This document shows, piece after piece, positions 10,425 through 21,162 of a stretch of DNA of 64,000 nt. Source of the DNA: Dendrophyllia cribrosa (lineage: Eukaryota; Cnidaria; Anthozoa; Scleractinia; Dendrophylliidae); assembly GCA_024195265.1 (NCBI GenBank), contig JAJLRJ010000005.1:46581087-46645086 (forward strand), given 5' to 3'. Under the pieces are notes generated by a model. It searched no databases, was not told the origin of the DNA, and saw only the letters and a program-made list of their open reading frames with translations. The position numbers and the translations under genes are program-made. Position 1 is the stretch's first letter. Every line of letters begins with the position of its first letter.

Positions 10425-11793
10425 ATGCATTTATGTACAAAGTGCGGACAACTCATAATGACGATATTCAAAATATTTATGAGAAGGTATATTGTAAAGT
10501 TGTGGTTGCTGCATCAGGAATTGCATGGATTCAAACCATGTTGCACAAAAATTGTTTATTTCCTAAATTGTGACAATAGCTTGTGGATTGAAATTACCAC
10601 AATCACCATAATTATATTTTAGCTTTGACAAGTGCACTCATGATTTACTTGAGACACCTTTGGAAGCCTCAAAACCTGCAATTTTGTGTCCAAAAACACA
10701 GTGCAGATATAGAACTTCATAAGCTGACACTGAAATGCACTGAAAGGAGGAAATCTAGGTGTATTGTAGTGTGACATGACAGTTAATGCGGCATTTTGTA
10801 AGAGCCTTTTTAGGAGAATATAGAAGGTTTTAAATTCTAACATGAAATATCTTACTCCTTAAAAGTAAAAATGCTTATAATTTTCAATGAAACTTCAAAT
10901 CACAGAATCTGCTTTTGTCATGACACAATCAATGTTTTGACTGATCATGTTATAAAATCAAGTAGTGTTTCTTTGAGAATATAACTTGGACACAACATCA
11001 TGTTTAACTAATTTTACACTTAAGTGCCTTATAAGATTGTTGTGAAGTGTGATTCATCAAATAAAAAATAATTCAGGTGAGCTTCATCATTCCCCGAAGT
11101 CTGTCAGTGTCTGTAAATTTAGAGCAGAATCGGCCCCCGAATGGCCAAGATATGAACTTTTTAATGTAAGATCCCATGCAAAATTCTGCGTTATGATTTT
11201 ATTCATGACCAGGTATCACCCACGACCTTAATACAGTACAATCAATTTGTTGTGACTGGATTAAAATATTACTGGACTTTTTTATATAAAATTAATAATC
11301 GTTTTATGGCAATAGTTCATAAATCTCCGTTTTTAGAGCCACCAAAAAAAAGTCGAGCAACACTTGATTGCCTTTTCATCACAAGAAACCACTCTTTTTA
11401 AAACTACAAACTGTACCAATCATGTGTTCATGTTTTCAACTCCCAAGTCTGATTACCTGATTTAACTCCTTACATCTCAAATAAAATCATCTGGATAATA
11501 AATAATTACTATGTTGATAGGTCACTAAATTCCCACAACTACGATTAAAGTAAAGTACGGTTTGAAGCAAGGAGAATTCATCATTTGAGCTGGAGAAGCA
11601 AAAACACTACATCATAACTTTTGTTAACAACTCGATTGAAGACTTACCAAGTTTAAACAAGTCAAAACTCTAAAATAAACACTTTACATTTGATGATAGT
11701 TTTTCTACAAGTAATAACCACATGTCTTGATAACACTTTCTGTTTGTCTATAGCATTTCTCTTTTGACGACTTTGAAGTTGTCTCATCTTTTG
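10425..11793. other. Intergenic DNA and 3' flank of the PGRMC-like gene
   Basis: No gene is recognised. A minus-strand AATAAA (11203-11198) about 590 nt beyond the PGRMC-like stop is a candidate poly(A) signal. A GTAAGT donor-like site on the minus strand at about 11645 could belong to an intron in that 3' UTR. Confidence 0.35.
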
Positions 11794-12059
11794 TTATTGT
11801 TCTTTCTTTCCTCCTTTCCCATCTTCCTCTTCCGTTTCAGATTCATCATATTGAGTATGTTTTTCACCAGGCTTTAACAGTCTTCCTACCATGTCATACT
11901 TTTCCATGAACTGTTGTTCCCACTCGCGCAGTGAATCCACCTGCATGCTGTTTAGGTCAGACAAATCATCGTATTCTGTTTTCACAGCATCAGCACCAAC
12001 TGAAAAAGTCGCAAGCCCTCTGCTAGCATCATGTCCTCCAAAGACACTGTATGGTCCAC
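11794..12059 (-). CDS. PGRMC1/2-like: PGRMC-like membrane haem protein, exon 2 (C-terminal)
   Basis: The exon begins after ...TTTCAG at 12060, completes the split Gly codon and reads GGPYSVFGGHDASRGLATF, then YDDLSDLNSMQVDSLREWE, FMEKYDMVGRLLKPGE and an acidic C-terminus ending at TAA 11794-11796. This is the second half of the cytochrome-b5-like MAPR fold. GGPY supplies the Tyr equivalent to the haem-ligating Tyr113 of human PGRMC1, and DASRGLATF and DDLSDL are family signatures. Joined with exon 1 the protein is 185 residues, against about 195 in human PGRMC1. The acidic tail includes SETEEED, resembling the CK2-site tail of the vertebrate protein. Confidence 0.95.
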
Positions 12060-13593
12060 CTGAAAGATTGTGCAGTGAATAATTCAACTTAGTTGTAAAT
12101 CATGTATGCACTATAATACGTAATTATACGAATATTTTGTCAAAATAACCCATCAGTGCAATGCCCTGAAGAAGTAAATAAAGAGTTTTTTCTTCTAAAA
12201 GACTAATTTGAATATGTAGAAAGGTTGGAATCACAGTGCTTTCATTCAACATTTTGGATATTTTTCCCTGATTTATCTTGAGCACCCTTGTGAGCTCAGG
12301 GAGTATTCACCTATAATAGTGATGAGGAGGTGCAAAGAGGACAAACTGTAAGACCCAAAATAGTCCAACAGCCCAGAACATAACCCCTAAAAAAGTCCCT
12401 TTTCTCTCTGCATAAAAAGGTTACAAATATGTACACTTTTTGCCGACCCCCACAAAAGCCCTCACCAAAATCTTTACCCTAAAAAAGTCACCACAAAATT
12501 TCTAACCCCCAAAAAAGTCCTCAGATTGCCAATTTCAAACCCCCAAAAGGCATTTGTACGGTGGCCCATAGGGACAAAACACTTCCCAGAATCCAAAACA
12601 CTTCCCAGAATCAGAAACACTTCTCAGAATCCAAAAACACTTCCCAGAATCCAAAAACACTTCCCAGAATCCAAAACATTGCAAGCCCCTGTTAAATCTT
12701 GGGATAAAAATAATGGTCCCAATATAGTCAAGGAACAAAGTGCTCTTCAGAACATTTAGTCATTCACACCTAAGATATAAGTTTTCTAAAAGCTTAGGTC
12801 TTGCTGAATAAGTCTATACAATAACATTTTTATTTCGGATAATATTTTTACATTTCTGAATTTACTTTCCAAAATTAACATGTTTTGACTAGTTCTTCAT
12901 GATTTGTTATAACTTGTAAAAAAAAATCAATAATGTAGCTGCATACAATGCATGATCCATTAAATTAATAAAAATTATATATATGAAAGACAGTCTGAAA
13001 CTTGTCTTTCTTTAAGGATATAAAACTGTTTTAAGTCACTCCAGTATAAAACACCCTTGTAAACGAAGCACGACATCTAACAATGACCTGAATCATTTGA
13101 ATAACAATAAAATTTACACAAAAGAATCAAGGAGCTACGTTATAATTAATGGCGCCAATTTCAAGTTGTTTTTGATCGGTACAACATGTACATGTGAGGT
13201 AAAGAATGCTGGTGTCAGCAAAAAAATTTAACTTAAGCTTTAGGAGCTCCCAAATTTTTGCAAGCGAAAAGGCATGCAAGGTTATGCAATCTGAAAACGC
13301 TCATTAAAGTTCAATTGACTTGTATCAATTTATTACACATTTTATTGCCAAGGATATCCAAAATGTTAGTCGATCGATTTCCACGATATCCCAAGATATC
13401 CTGTACCATTTTGAGGTCAACTAAACAGTTTAATACGTGGAAAGCTAAGGTAAGCTAACCGAGGCCGAATAAAACAATCTGACGCTGGTACTTGAACGAA
13501 CATGAAACCTACATTGATCCTGTACCTTTCTAAACCCAAAACAAACTATCTAAAGCACAATATCTAACGGTGATTCCCTCTCAATAAACCTAC
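12060..13593 (-). other. Intron of the PGRMC-like gene
   Basis: A 1534-bp phase-1 intron runs from donor GTAGGT (13593-13588) to acceptor TTTCAG (ending 12060). It contains a small minisatellite (12582-12685) and runs of CCCCAAAAAAGTCC-like sequence at about 12380-12550. No nested gene is seen. Confidence 0.85.
12582..12685. repeat. Short minisatellite, unit about 20 bp, 5 copies
   Basis: The unit ACACTTCCCAGAATCCAAA is repeated about five times with few changes, inside the PGRMC-like intron. Confidence 0.85.
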
Positions 13594-13885
13594 CTGGGCC
13601 ATAGAAGTCTTTTCCACGCGTTACATCAAAAACCTTGAAGTTAACGGCTAAGAGAACTCGTTTTTGCTTTACACCATCGTATTCTACCAACTCCTGAGGA
13701 GTGAAGTCGCGCTTCTTCATAGGCTCGAGAGGCTTTTCTCGAGGAGGAGGAGGCGGTTTCCGAAATTTAGACTGCACAAGCTTTCGAATAATAAATACAA
13801 TAACTAGCAGTCCAAGGATTTGCACCGGAGATGAAAGAGATTTAATGAAATTTATGACTGGAGAAAATGCCGTCTCGAGGCCCAT
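13594..13885 (-). CDS. PGRMC1/2-like: PGRMC-like membrane haem protein, exon 1 (N-terminal)
   Basis: The ATG at 13885 opens MGLETAFSPVINFIKSL. A single membrane span follows at about residues 19-36 (SPVQILGLLVIVFIIRKL), then a proline-rich linker (KPPPPPREKP) and the start of the MAPR domain (KKRDFTPQELVEYDG, VNFKVFDVTRGKDFYGP). The exon ends after 97 codons plus one base, at a CAG|GTAGGT donor. The Tyr of FYGP matches human Tyr107. Family members sit in ER and other membranes, bind haem through tyrosines and support P450 enzymes, sterol metabolism and receptor trafficking. The promoter must lie between 13886 and the TTAA transposon starting at 14020. Confidence 0.95.
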
Positions 13886-14023
13886 TTTGAAGAAAATTTT
13901 ACCAAGCGCGTCAGTACACTGCTTGCAAGGAATTATGGGTAATCTTGGTCACATGCTCTTCAAACAAGGGGTAACAGCTGATAAGGGGGCAAAGTCAGCT
14001 ATAAAATTAAGTCGCAGCCTTAA

Positions 14024-14803
14024 GGTGATTCCTCAGAAATAAAAGTTGTCGAACGATTTTTTTAAAATTTTCCCTAACAGCTCCCTACCATAAGTTGTTT
14101 CGAAAAATTCAATAAGAAAGATAGGTCACCATGCTCGGTAAAGAGATATGATGGACCAATGTTGCCCCATTTATGCCTATAGCAATACCGATGACGCACG
14201 TCATTATTTGATCGGTTCATGTTTCTTTTCCCGGTAACCCGTGAAAGCAAAGTTTACAATTCTTCAAAAAAACTTGATAGGTTAAAGTCTCCACCATATG
14301 GGAACACTTTGAAATAAAAGTTATAAAAAAGTCACACATCTTCAAATGACACGGACTCAAAACATTCCTCGCGTCCACGTTTTCAAGGTCATCAATTTGC
14401 TCCCACGAGTAACTAATTTGAGAACGTTTTTAGCGATATCTTTTTTTCCTGTCGAGGAATTTTTTTTTAACTTTTTTAATTTAAAAAGCATTAATTTAAC
14501 ATCAAAATGATGCAATAAAAAATATAGGTCACCATGCTCGTTAGAGAGAAAAAGACAGTCGTATTTTCTAAAGAGCTTGCAGGCCTTGCAGGCGCTTACA
14601 CTGTCGTTTGATTTTCTTTTTCTCTCTAGATCTTGAAACAAAATTTCAGTTCTTTTTTTCACTGATGATTTTATGAAGCGCCCATTTTTATGCCTGGTGA
14701 GGTTTCCGGCCAAAAAGGCAGCCATGTTTTAATGCTGCCGATGTTGCGAATTACGTGTGTTATGCGCAGTACAGGATGCGCAGTGCAATACTGAGGAATC
14801 ACC
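14024..14803. mobile_element. TTAA-flanked DNA transposon upstream of the PGRMC-like gene
   Basis: The ends are GGTGATTCCTCAG and CTGAGGAATCACC, exact inverted repeats of at least 13 bp. Each abuts TTAA (14020-14023 and 14804-14807). The element is 780 bp and lies 135 bp upstream of the PGRMC-like start codon, so it may contribute promoter sequence. It carries a 122-codon frame on the minus strand. Confidence 0.85.
14357..14725 (-). CDS. Short ORF inside the TTAA element, perhaps a transposase N-terminus
   Basis: A 122-residue frame starts MAAFLAGNLTRHKNGRFIKS, is rich in Lys/Arg and contains VSACKACKLF. It begins close to the right inverted repeat, where a transposase would start, and has a basic, DNA-binding-like composition. 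I recognise no catalytic motif. It is probably the leftover first part of the transposase of an internally deleted element. Confidence 0.35.
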   Translation of the reverse strand: MAAFLAGNLTRHKNGRFIKSSVKKRTEILFQDLERKRKSNDSVSACKACKLFRKYDCLFLSNEHGDLYFLLHHFDVKLMLFKLKKLKKNSSTGKKDIAKNVLKLVTRGSKLMTLKTWTRGMF

Positions 14804-14889
14804 TTAAAGCTATTTATCGTGATTCTGCTCCAATTCATGATGAATTATTATCTTATATTGTCCTCTGATCATAAATTATCCATTCCTTA

Positions 14890-15048
14890 TTTTCTTATCA
14901 ATTGTTATCATTCATTTATTTTATAGTCAGGAGCTTATGTAACTGTTTAGTGCGCAGCAACCCGCTACGATTAACTCTAGTTATTTGCGGGTTGCTACTA
15001 TATTTTGTTTTATTATTTGAAAAATAAATCGTTGTTGTTGTTGTTTTG
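14890..15048 (+). mobile_element. LINE 3' tail
   Basis: An AT-rich segment with a short hairpin (GCAACCCGC...GCGGGTTGC at about 14957-14997) ends in a (GTT)n run (15034-15046). A 3' UTR hairpin plus simple-repeat tail is typical of non-LTR elements. No coding part remains. Confidence 0.45.
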
Positions 15049-15050
15049 TC

Positions 15051-15977
15051 TGAAGAGATGGACCAATAGTTGCGCGTAAGTTATTAATTCATACCAAAGA
15101 CTACAGACAGACTTGAAAACCCAACTTTCGTGACGTGGCTTCCTGCCAAAGGATCTTTTATAATTATTAAATGCTTATATAACCAATCTATATATCTATA
15201 TAGAGGTTTTACACACAGTTTTTAGTCCTCTCTGAACATAAATTTGGTACACATAGTTTGTCCTCCAAGCGAAACCTGAGAAGGAAATGAACGAACTATT
15301 TTTTTTTTAATATCCTGCAAAGTTTATTTTAGTTCAACTCAAAGATGCAAACATTTTACCATTTTAGTTAACAATCATTTGATTCATTTAATGGATATAG
15401 ATTAATTTAATAGATATAGTTACAATAATATAATTAATAATAATAGTAATAGTTTATCGTTAATTTATTGATTCATATTGCGCCAAAACCACTGCTTGAT
15501 TTAAGGCGGCTTTACAATGCATATTACATACCAAATAAAAACAACAATATTTAAAAGCTAAGAACCTAGTTAATATGAATATAAAAACGAAATAAGTTAT
15601 TGAAGAATATTTTTAGTTCACCTTTTTACCTTTAGCTTTGACTGAGATACAGCCGAAGTTTCAAAGAGGTGTTACAATAAATAAGTCAACTGATTATCAC
15701 TGATGATGATTATCACTCCAATCATAGCAATACAATCCAAAGAAGTACCATTCATTGACAGCCGGCAGGACAACAGAAGTATCTATGGATAAGACCAAGC
15801 GAACTGGGATTCTGCAATTTTTTTATTTCTGTAGGTGCGCATGTGTGCACCACTGTACATCGATCCGCATTCTCGACCCCAGCCGTCTGAGGCCCGTTAT
15901 AAGTAAAGACACGGCTATTCTTCTTTATAATTCAACACATTGATACACTGCCCAAATATGGTCAAAATGTTACGTGA
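15051..15977. other. Intergenic DNA with a second LINE-like tail
   Basis: Around 15400-15530 the minus strand reads GCATTGTAAAGCCGCC..., then GCGCAATATGAATC and an (ATT)n-like tail, like the 3' end of the remnant at 1376-1912 but diverged. Nothing else is recognised. Confidence 0.4.
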
Positions 15978-16010
15978 AGACGTTTCGGCAATGCTGCCTT
16001 CATCAGTGGT
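15978..16010 (-). ncRNA. Hammerhead ribozyme motif of a Penelope-like terminus
   Basis: The minus strand reads CUGAUGA (16006-16000), then A, helix II GGCA/UGCC with a GCAU loop, then GAAACGUC. All core positions fit the consensus. GAAACGUC with an almost absent helix III is the minimal type I form described for Penelope-like elements. Flanking sequence (for example TTATCGATATACGT) probably belongs to the pseudo-LTR. No reverse transcriptase is visible nearby. Confidence 0.7.
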
Positions 16011-17081
16011 AAAAAATGGTTAAAACGTTATCGATATACGTTATGTCTACATGACGTATAACCAGCGATGGCGGTAAATTTTGCATTTTCAGTGAAGGAA
16101 AGTGAAAATGACTGCTGCCTACAATTTCGTGTTTTTGGGCGAGAAAGCGGGTGAACAGAAAAGAAAGAAAAAAAGAGAAAACTTATTGATCACATGATTG
16201 GACAAAAAAGGCGCGAAATTTTCGCGTTGTCGCGGTCGCAGTGTTTCTTTGCTTGTCGTACCGTAGCTGAATGAAAGTTGGTTCAAAGTTAAACCGCTCG
16301 ACAAGGAGTGAATGAAGAAGCACAATTTTCGGAAAATTCCTTTAGTAATCACCTCTGGAATATGATATAGACTTGATGCTTGCTCAGAAAAGTTTCTTAT
16401 TTCGTCATTACGGCTGTAGGAACTGAAAAACGAGCAAGTTTGTAAACAACATTGATCGACTCAGCTCGTACTTCGATGTTTGAAAATTTGGTGCTGGAAG
16501 GGACTAAAAAGTCAAATCAACTACAGGTATGATGTTTTAATCGTTTCTTGTATCCTTTAGTTGTGAATTTTTGCAAGACATACTGCCCACGCTGCAGTTC
16601 TTTCTGACTTTTCGCCGCTATGTTTAGGTAGCCGTGTGTTTGTTCAATTTGTTTTGATTCTGAATAGAACTTTTTAAGATACGAAACACTTGTTAGTCTT
16701 GTAACTAAGACATTCTATGCCATTTTACTGTGTTTCAATTCGTGTATAACGTAGTCACTACTCTGTCCCGTTCTTTAATAGACGAATGCTCTTCTAGAAA
16801 CTTTCAACGGGGGTGGGGGGGGGGGGGGAGGCAAAAGAGAAGAGCTCTGGGATCGAGAATGGTCGATCTGCGGCTCCAGCAAGCAGTACAGAGCACAGTA
16901 TAACAGAAAAAACAAAAGTAGTATAATACAAGTCAAGTACAATACATACGAAAGATCTTTCGCGAAAACTATATATGTATACCGGTATACAGAAATCAGG
17001 AACTCGATTTACTCTAACACTGGCTCGTCCCCAGTCTCACTCTTGATGGAGACGTGTGTGGATAGCACGGGAGCGTGACTC
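16011..17081. other. Intergenic DNA, possibly a promoter region
   Basis: GC-richer sequence with CpGs (CGCGAAATTTTCGCGTTGTCGC near 16211-16232 in outline) precedes the putative first exon at 16478-16527. A G-rich homopolymer tract lies at about 16809-16829. Confidence 0.35.
16478..16527 (+). CDS. Possible first coding exon, phase 0
   Basis: The frame ATG TTT GAA ... CTA CAG encodes MFENLVLEGTKKSNQLQ and is followed directly by GTATGA, a reasonable donor. The frame and site are seen; that they form an exon is inference. No downstream partner exon is recognised, and the Harbinger element at 17082 lies in what would be the intron. Confidence 0.3.
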
Positions 17082-18024
17082 AAGGTGGATTTCCACTGTC
17101 GCGTTTTTGCCTACGCACGTTAACGTACGTAAAAATTTTTAACGTACGTAAAAATGAAATTTTACGCGCGTAACTACGTGCGTTGACTTTACGTTGTCCA
17201 ATTTCCAGTGCCGCGTTTTTTTCTAGGTTTTTACGTACGTTATACGCACGTAAAGGCACGTAGCCCTTGCGAGCGTTTTCGGAAAAGTTGAACTGGGTTC
17301 AACTTTTTCGCGGATGTCTGCGTTTACGCGGCGATTTAACCAATGGCAATTTCGGATTTTGTCACATGACACCAACTCCATGTAGACGCCATTTTGTTTT
17401 ATCTGCTTTACATATTCCTGTAGTGCAATCCACAATGCATCGCACACCTCAGGAATTATTCTACTCACGGTTGTATGGCCAAGGCGGTAGCTAAATGATA
17501 TCGTCTGTAAGGAATCACCAGTAGCTAGAAATCGAAGAGTAACAGCGAGACGTTCACCGGGACTGATTGGCTCACGATACAAGGATTTCTTAGACAGCAT
17601 CGGTCCCACAAGAGAAAGAAGGTGGTCAAATCTTTCAGGTGTCATCCGGAAGTATTTATAAAATGACTCGTGGTCATTTTCGCGCATTTCTTGCACTAGA
17701 GTGTGGTATTCCCCCACTTGAAACCGATTTTGAAATAGCTCTCTGATCCGAAATCTTTTCCGATATTTTTGTCGTCTTTTTCGTCTCTGTCTAAGGTACA
17801 ACAGGAGAAAGAACCGCTTGTTTATAACGGCGGCCATTACTTTAGCGGCAAATAACCTTTTCGCGCCAAAATTTCAGGATGGCAGGTATTTACGTACGTT
17901 TAACGTACGTAAAACGGAAACGTTTTTTATTATTTTTTACGCAACAGTGGAAATTGGTAACGTAAGTTTTTTTAACGCACGTTTTACGTACGTAAATTTT
18001 TACGCGACAGTGGAAATCCACCTT
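17082..18024. mobile_element. Deleted PIF/Harbinger element with perfect terminal repeats
   Basis: The ends AAGGTGGATTTCCACTGTCG and CGACAGTGGAAATCCACCTT are exact inverse complements for 22 bp. Sub-terminal regions carry many ACGTACGT palindromes (17125-17190, 17885-18000), probably transposase-binding repeats. The interior holds the 5' part of a Harbinger transposase. The expected 3-bp TWA duplication is not clean: depending on the end chosen, the flanks read TCA and TAA. Confidence 0.85.
17223..17837 (-). pseudogene. Harbinger transposase, N-terminal part only
   Basis: The frame starts ATG at 17837 (MAAVINKRFFLLLY). It contains the family's N-terminal block: FYKYFRMTPERFDHLLSLVG, then PGERLAVTLRFLATGDSLQT and YRLGHTTVSRIIPEVCDAL, the helix-turn-helix that precedes the DDE nuclease. 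After about residue 150 the similarity stops; the frame runs into sub-terminal sequence and ends at 17223. The whole DDE catalytic domain is missing, so the protein could bind DNA but not cut it. Confidence 0.85.
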
Positions 18025-19404
18025 AACGGACATCTCCCGTAAGGGTGGACACCAAACCGCGGTCCCGGCGATTTATTCTATCCAACCGGCTGACATTTTT
18101 AACCTCCCGTAACCGGACACGGACACCTAATCGGGGTCCATAGGGTCTAAAATAACCTCCCATAAGCGGACAGTAAACGGTATCACGAACATTTCTTACA
18201 AAATAGGTTCGGTTTTAATGGTTTTAATTGTACATGACCTAAACAAAAACGAAGTGTGAGTCTGAACAGTACAGTTACATGTAGATAACTAGTCATTTCG
18301 ATTATCTTAGAGACCTTAAGATCAGGGAACCGCAAATGCAGACACTCATTGATAGTTTCTTTTTACGTACTTAACGACACTTCGCGTTTTAGAAAATAAC
18401 TACATACAATGTACATAAAATATGTACTTCTTTTCTTCTGTTAATGTTTGTTTAATGGCTTACACGCATCAGAACTCCCTTCCCTTCCCCATAATCTTAC
18501 GCAACTGACAAATTACTTTGGTTTCAAGACTTCATTAAAAAATACCTTATAGAGAGAGCTACTCGCCTGACCATGATATGGCAGCTTACACTAAATCATA
18601 ATTAAATATGAGTGTTCCACTTAGAAACGTACTGCCGATGAACATCCACCACAAATCGTATAATTTGTTTATTAAAGTTGAAATTGCAATTATTCGATCT
18701 AAAACAAGACAATACAAAATCGTTTTGTAACTATGTATAACTTAATTCTCATACAATGATGTGACTCCAAAATAGCTCAAAATACAATTTCACAATCATA
18801 ATCTACTTACTTCTGTGGCGGGCCGTTGGCTACAGGTTAGCCTGATACAGGTTAGCTTAACAGACTTGATACGGGTTAGCAAAATAAAACGGACCTGTTC
18901 TTCTGAAATTGATTTACTGACTGAAATATGACCTAAAGTACAAAAGCTTAAATGTCAATCAATGTTCCTAATCCTTTATGCGAATCAATGTTCTAAATCA
19001 CGTGGTTCTCAATCATCTTTAACGAAACAATGAGGAGCCCAATTTCTACAAGCTTTTTAGCTTCCATTAGGCTTCCTTGCCACTCTACCTATCAAAGTTA
19101 AGTCACCTAATATTACATTTAATTTTGAACTATTTTTGCAGCTCTTCCTGCTCTGTAAATTTGCAATTTTAGTCATGATATTCTTTTTTCTTTTTCTTTT
19201 TGTAAAATTTATTCTACGTGGCAAATGTAGAGCTTCACAGATATGTACATTTATTTAGCGTCAAGTCTTTCAGTCTTGAACCGTAGTTCTCAAATTAGTG
19301 TTAAATTTATGGCTGAGACCGAAACAAGAGATATACAAGCAGCGACAATATACAAGAGACCGATACAAAATAACTGAAATTTTTTAATTTTTATTTTAGC
19401 ATTA
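18025..19404. other. Intergenic DNA with repeat fragments
   Basis: At 18040-18180 sequence of the type TAACCTCCCGTAAGCGGACA occurs, related in style to the TIR element at 27037-27935. The rest is AT-rich without recognisable genes. Confidence 0.4.
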
Positions 19405-19436
19405 TTTTTGGCTGGCCAAACCGGCCTTCTTCAGGT
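19405..19436 (-). mobile_element. Degraded Penelope-like hammerhead
   Basis: The minus strand reads CUGAAGA, then A and GGCC...GGCC with GCC closing, then AAAA where GAAA is expected. CUGANGA is satisfied, but the GAAA box is mutated at its first base. Sequence around it (19250-19560) probably belongs to the same decayed terminus. Confidence 0.4.
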
Positions 19437-19711
19437 ACAATGAGGAAAATTTTCATCGGTATAAGTGGTTATATATAGAAAGAAAAAGTTTGCGTAATGA
19501 CGGAAAACATCAGAAAAACGTTGTCGATATTTAGTTTCCTTTTTTATTGGTTTATTTTTATTTATATTATTTTACTTCTGTCAATGTATGTGTCATCAGT
19601 CTTACGTATTTCCGTCATTAGGTCTACTTTGTATAGGTCTCCGTTTCTATACATGTCTACAGCTGGTCTATAGTGTTGTTCTTTGTCACATGCATCAACA
19701 CACTGTTACAG

Positions 19712-19821
19712 CACAACCTCGTTCCCAGGATCCTCCTCTTCCCCCACCCCCAAGAGCTTTTCTCTCTTCTCTCGCTCTTGGGGGGCGGCGGGAAGAGGAG
19801 GACCCTGGGAACGAGGTTGTG
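19712..19821. mobile_element. Foldback MITE, 110 bp
   Basis: CACAACCTCGTTCCCAGG is matched by the inverse CCTGGGAACGAGGTTGTG. The arms are about 45 bp. Flanks are TTACAG (19706-19711) and TAACAG (19822-19827), a 6-bp duplication with one change. A fragment of the same family lies at about 39480-39520 (GGGAACGAGGTTG). Confidence 0.8.
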
Positions 19822-19839
19822 TAACAGCAAAGAACACAG

Positions 19840-20949
19840 GGAAAAAGCACAGTAACTGTAAGCTATTTTTACATATATCTGCTCAAAGTCATCATGGATT
19901 AGCTGGCTAATAAACTTTATTAAAAAAAATTAGTCCTTAACGTTAAACGTTATAAAATATACTGTTTGGTGTTAGAAGAGTCATATACGAAATAAAAATA
20001 TGAAAAATAACTGGAATGCTAAAATGTTCTAGAATTGTGAAAAGCAGAGAAAACGTAGCGCGCAAATCCCCCATCGTGTGCACTGGCATTTTCCCCGTCC
20101 GCACGCCATATTTCCTTCGCACTCCACCACATATTGTGAACAGCTGGAACAAGCTACTGTAACGAGAAGAAAATTCGATTTTTTTAATTCAAACAAAAAA
20201 AGTGAAAGAAATTCACGACATCGATTCATAATAAGCGGCTTCTAATGCACAACAAGACCGTTTTCCCAGCAGTGTCCCTGGGTTGCATAATAGTTTACCA
20301 TTTAAACTTATTTCTGAAAGAAATTTCGTGTAATTAATACAACTTTTTGATATTGCATAAATATGGTTCTAGTCTAAATGTTTAATACGCTTCAACTATA
20401 AAAGAGTTTCACAGTCACATGACTTTGTAGAAATCTCTGAACAAATTTTTGGTACAGTTTATTTGTCGTTGAAACTGAAACTGACAAGACACAAAACATT
20501 TTTCCCTATTAAATTTTTGGCTATGAACCCTACACAGTTTATTTCATTCAACTTGCAGAGGCAAATATTTTACAACTTCAATTTCAGGGGGGCTCAAGTG
20601 TTTCGTTATTTTCGGGTGACATCAACTAGAAATAAAATAATGTTGTGAAAATGGTTGATGAAAAGCTTGGCTAAATTCTGGTTCTATGATGTATTGTTTA
20701 GAGTATGAACCTGACTAAAAATTTAAAATGGAGTCATCCACGACGACTTTCATTTCATCGGCTCGTCCGTTTATTTTAATGCTTTTTCTAGTCTCGTCTA
20801 GAGGTGTTTACGTTTACATTTCAACAGAAATTCTGCTGGAGATTCAATGATTCCATCGTTACAAGAAATAAAGTCACTCAAATGATATTTAACAACTTTT
20901 CACCGAAGTGGAGGTGGGTAGTGGTGGATATTTACCGAGCCGCGAAGTT
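19840..20949. other. Intergenic DNA, no gene seen
   Basis: AT-rich sequence without recognised features. At 20905-20950 the GGAGGTGGGTAGTGGTGGAT segment resembles a dispersed repeat. Confidence 0.45.
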
Positions 20950-21133
20950 TTAGTATATACTGAAACAGTGAGATAATATAACGAAAATGATGCTTTTTAA
21001 CTCATTTATTCCTGTCAACGATTACAATTTTCGCGCGCAAATTGCTGGGAGGTGAATAGCACTTGCTATTCCGAGTTTCAGTAGCCAATCAGAGCGCGCC
21101 AACAATGCTATCCACTGTTTCAGTATATACTAA
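20950..21133. mobile_element. MITE with exact 21-bp terminal inverted repeats
   Basis: TTAGTATATACTGAAACAGT opens the element and its exact inverse closes it (21113-21133). It is 184 bp long and contains no ORF. It lies 29 bp beyond the stop codon of the peptide gene at 21163-21375, within that gene's likely 3' UTR. Confidence 0.8.
21005..21010 (-). terminator. Candidate poly(A) signal of the peptide gene, inside the MITE
   Basis: The minus strand reads AATAAA about 155 nt after the peptide gene's stop codon. It is the first such hexamer downstream and lies within the 184-bp MITE. Confidence 0.4.
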
Positions 21134-21162
21134 CACGTGATAACAATCAAAGAAATTCACTT

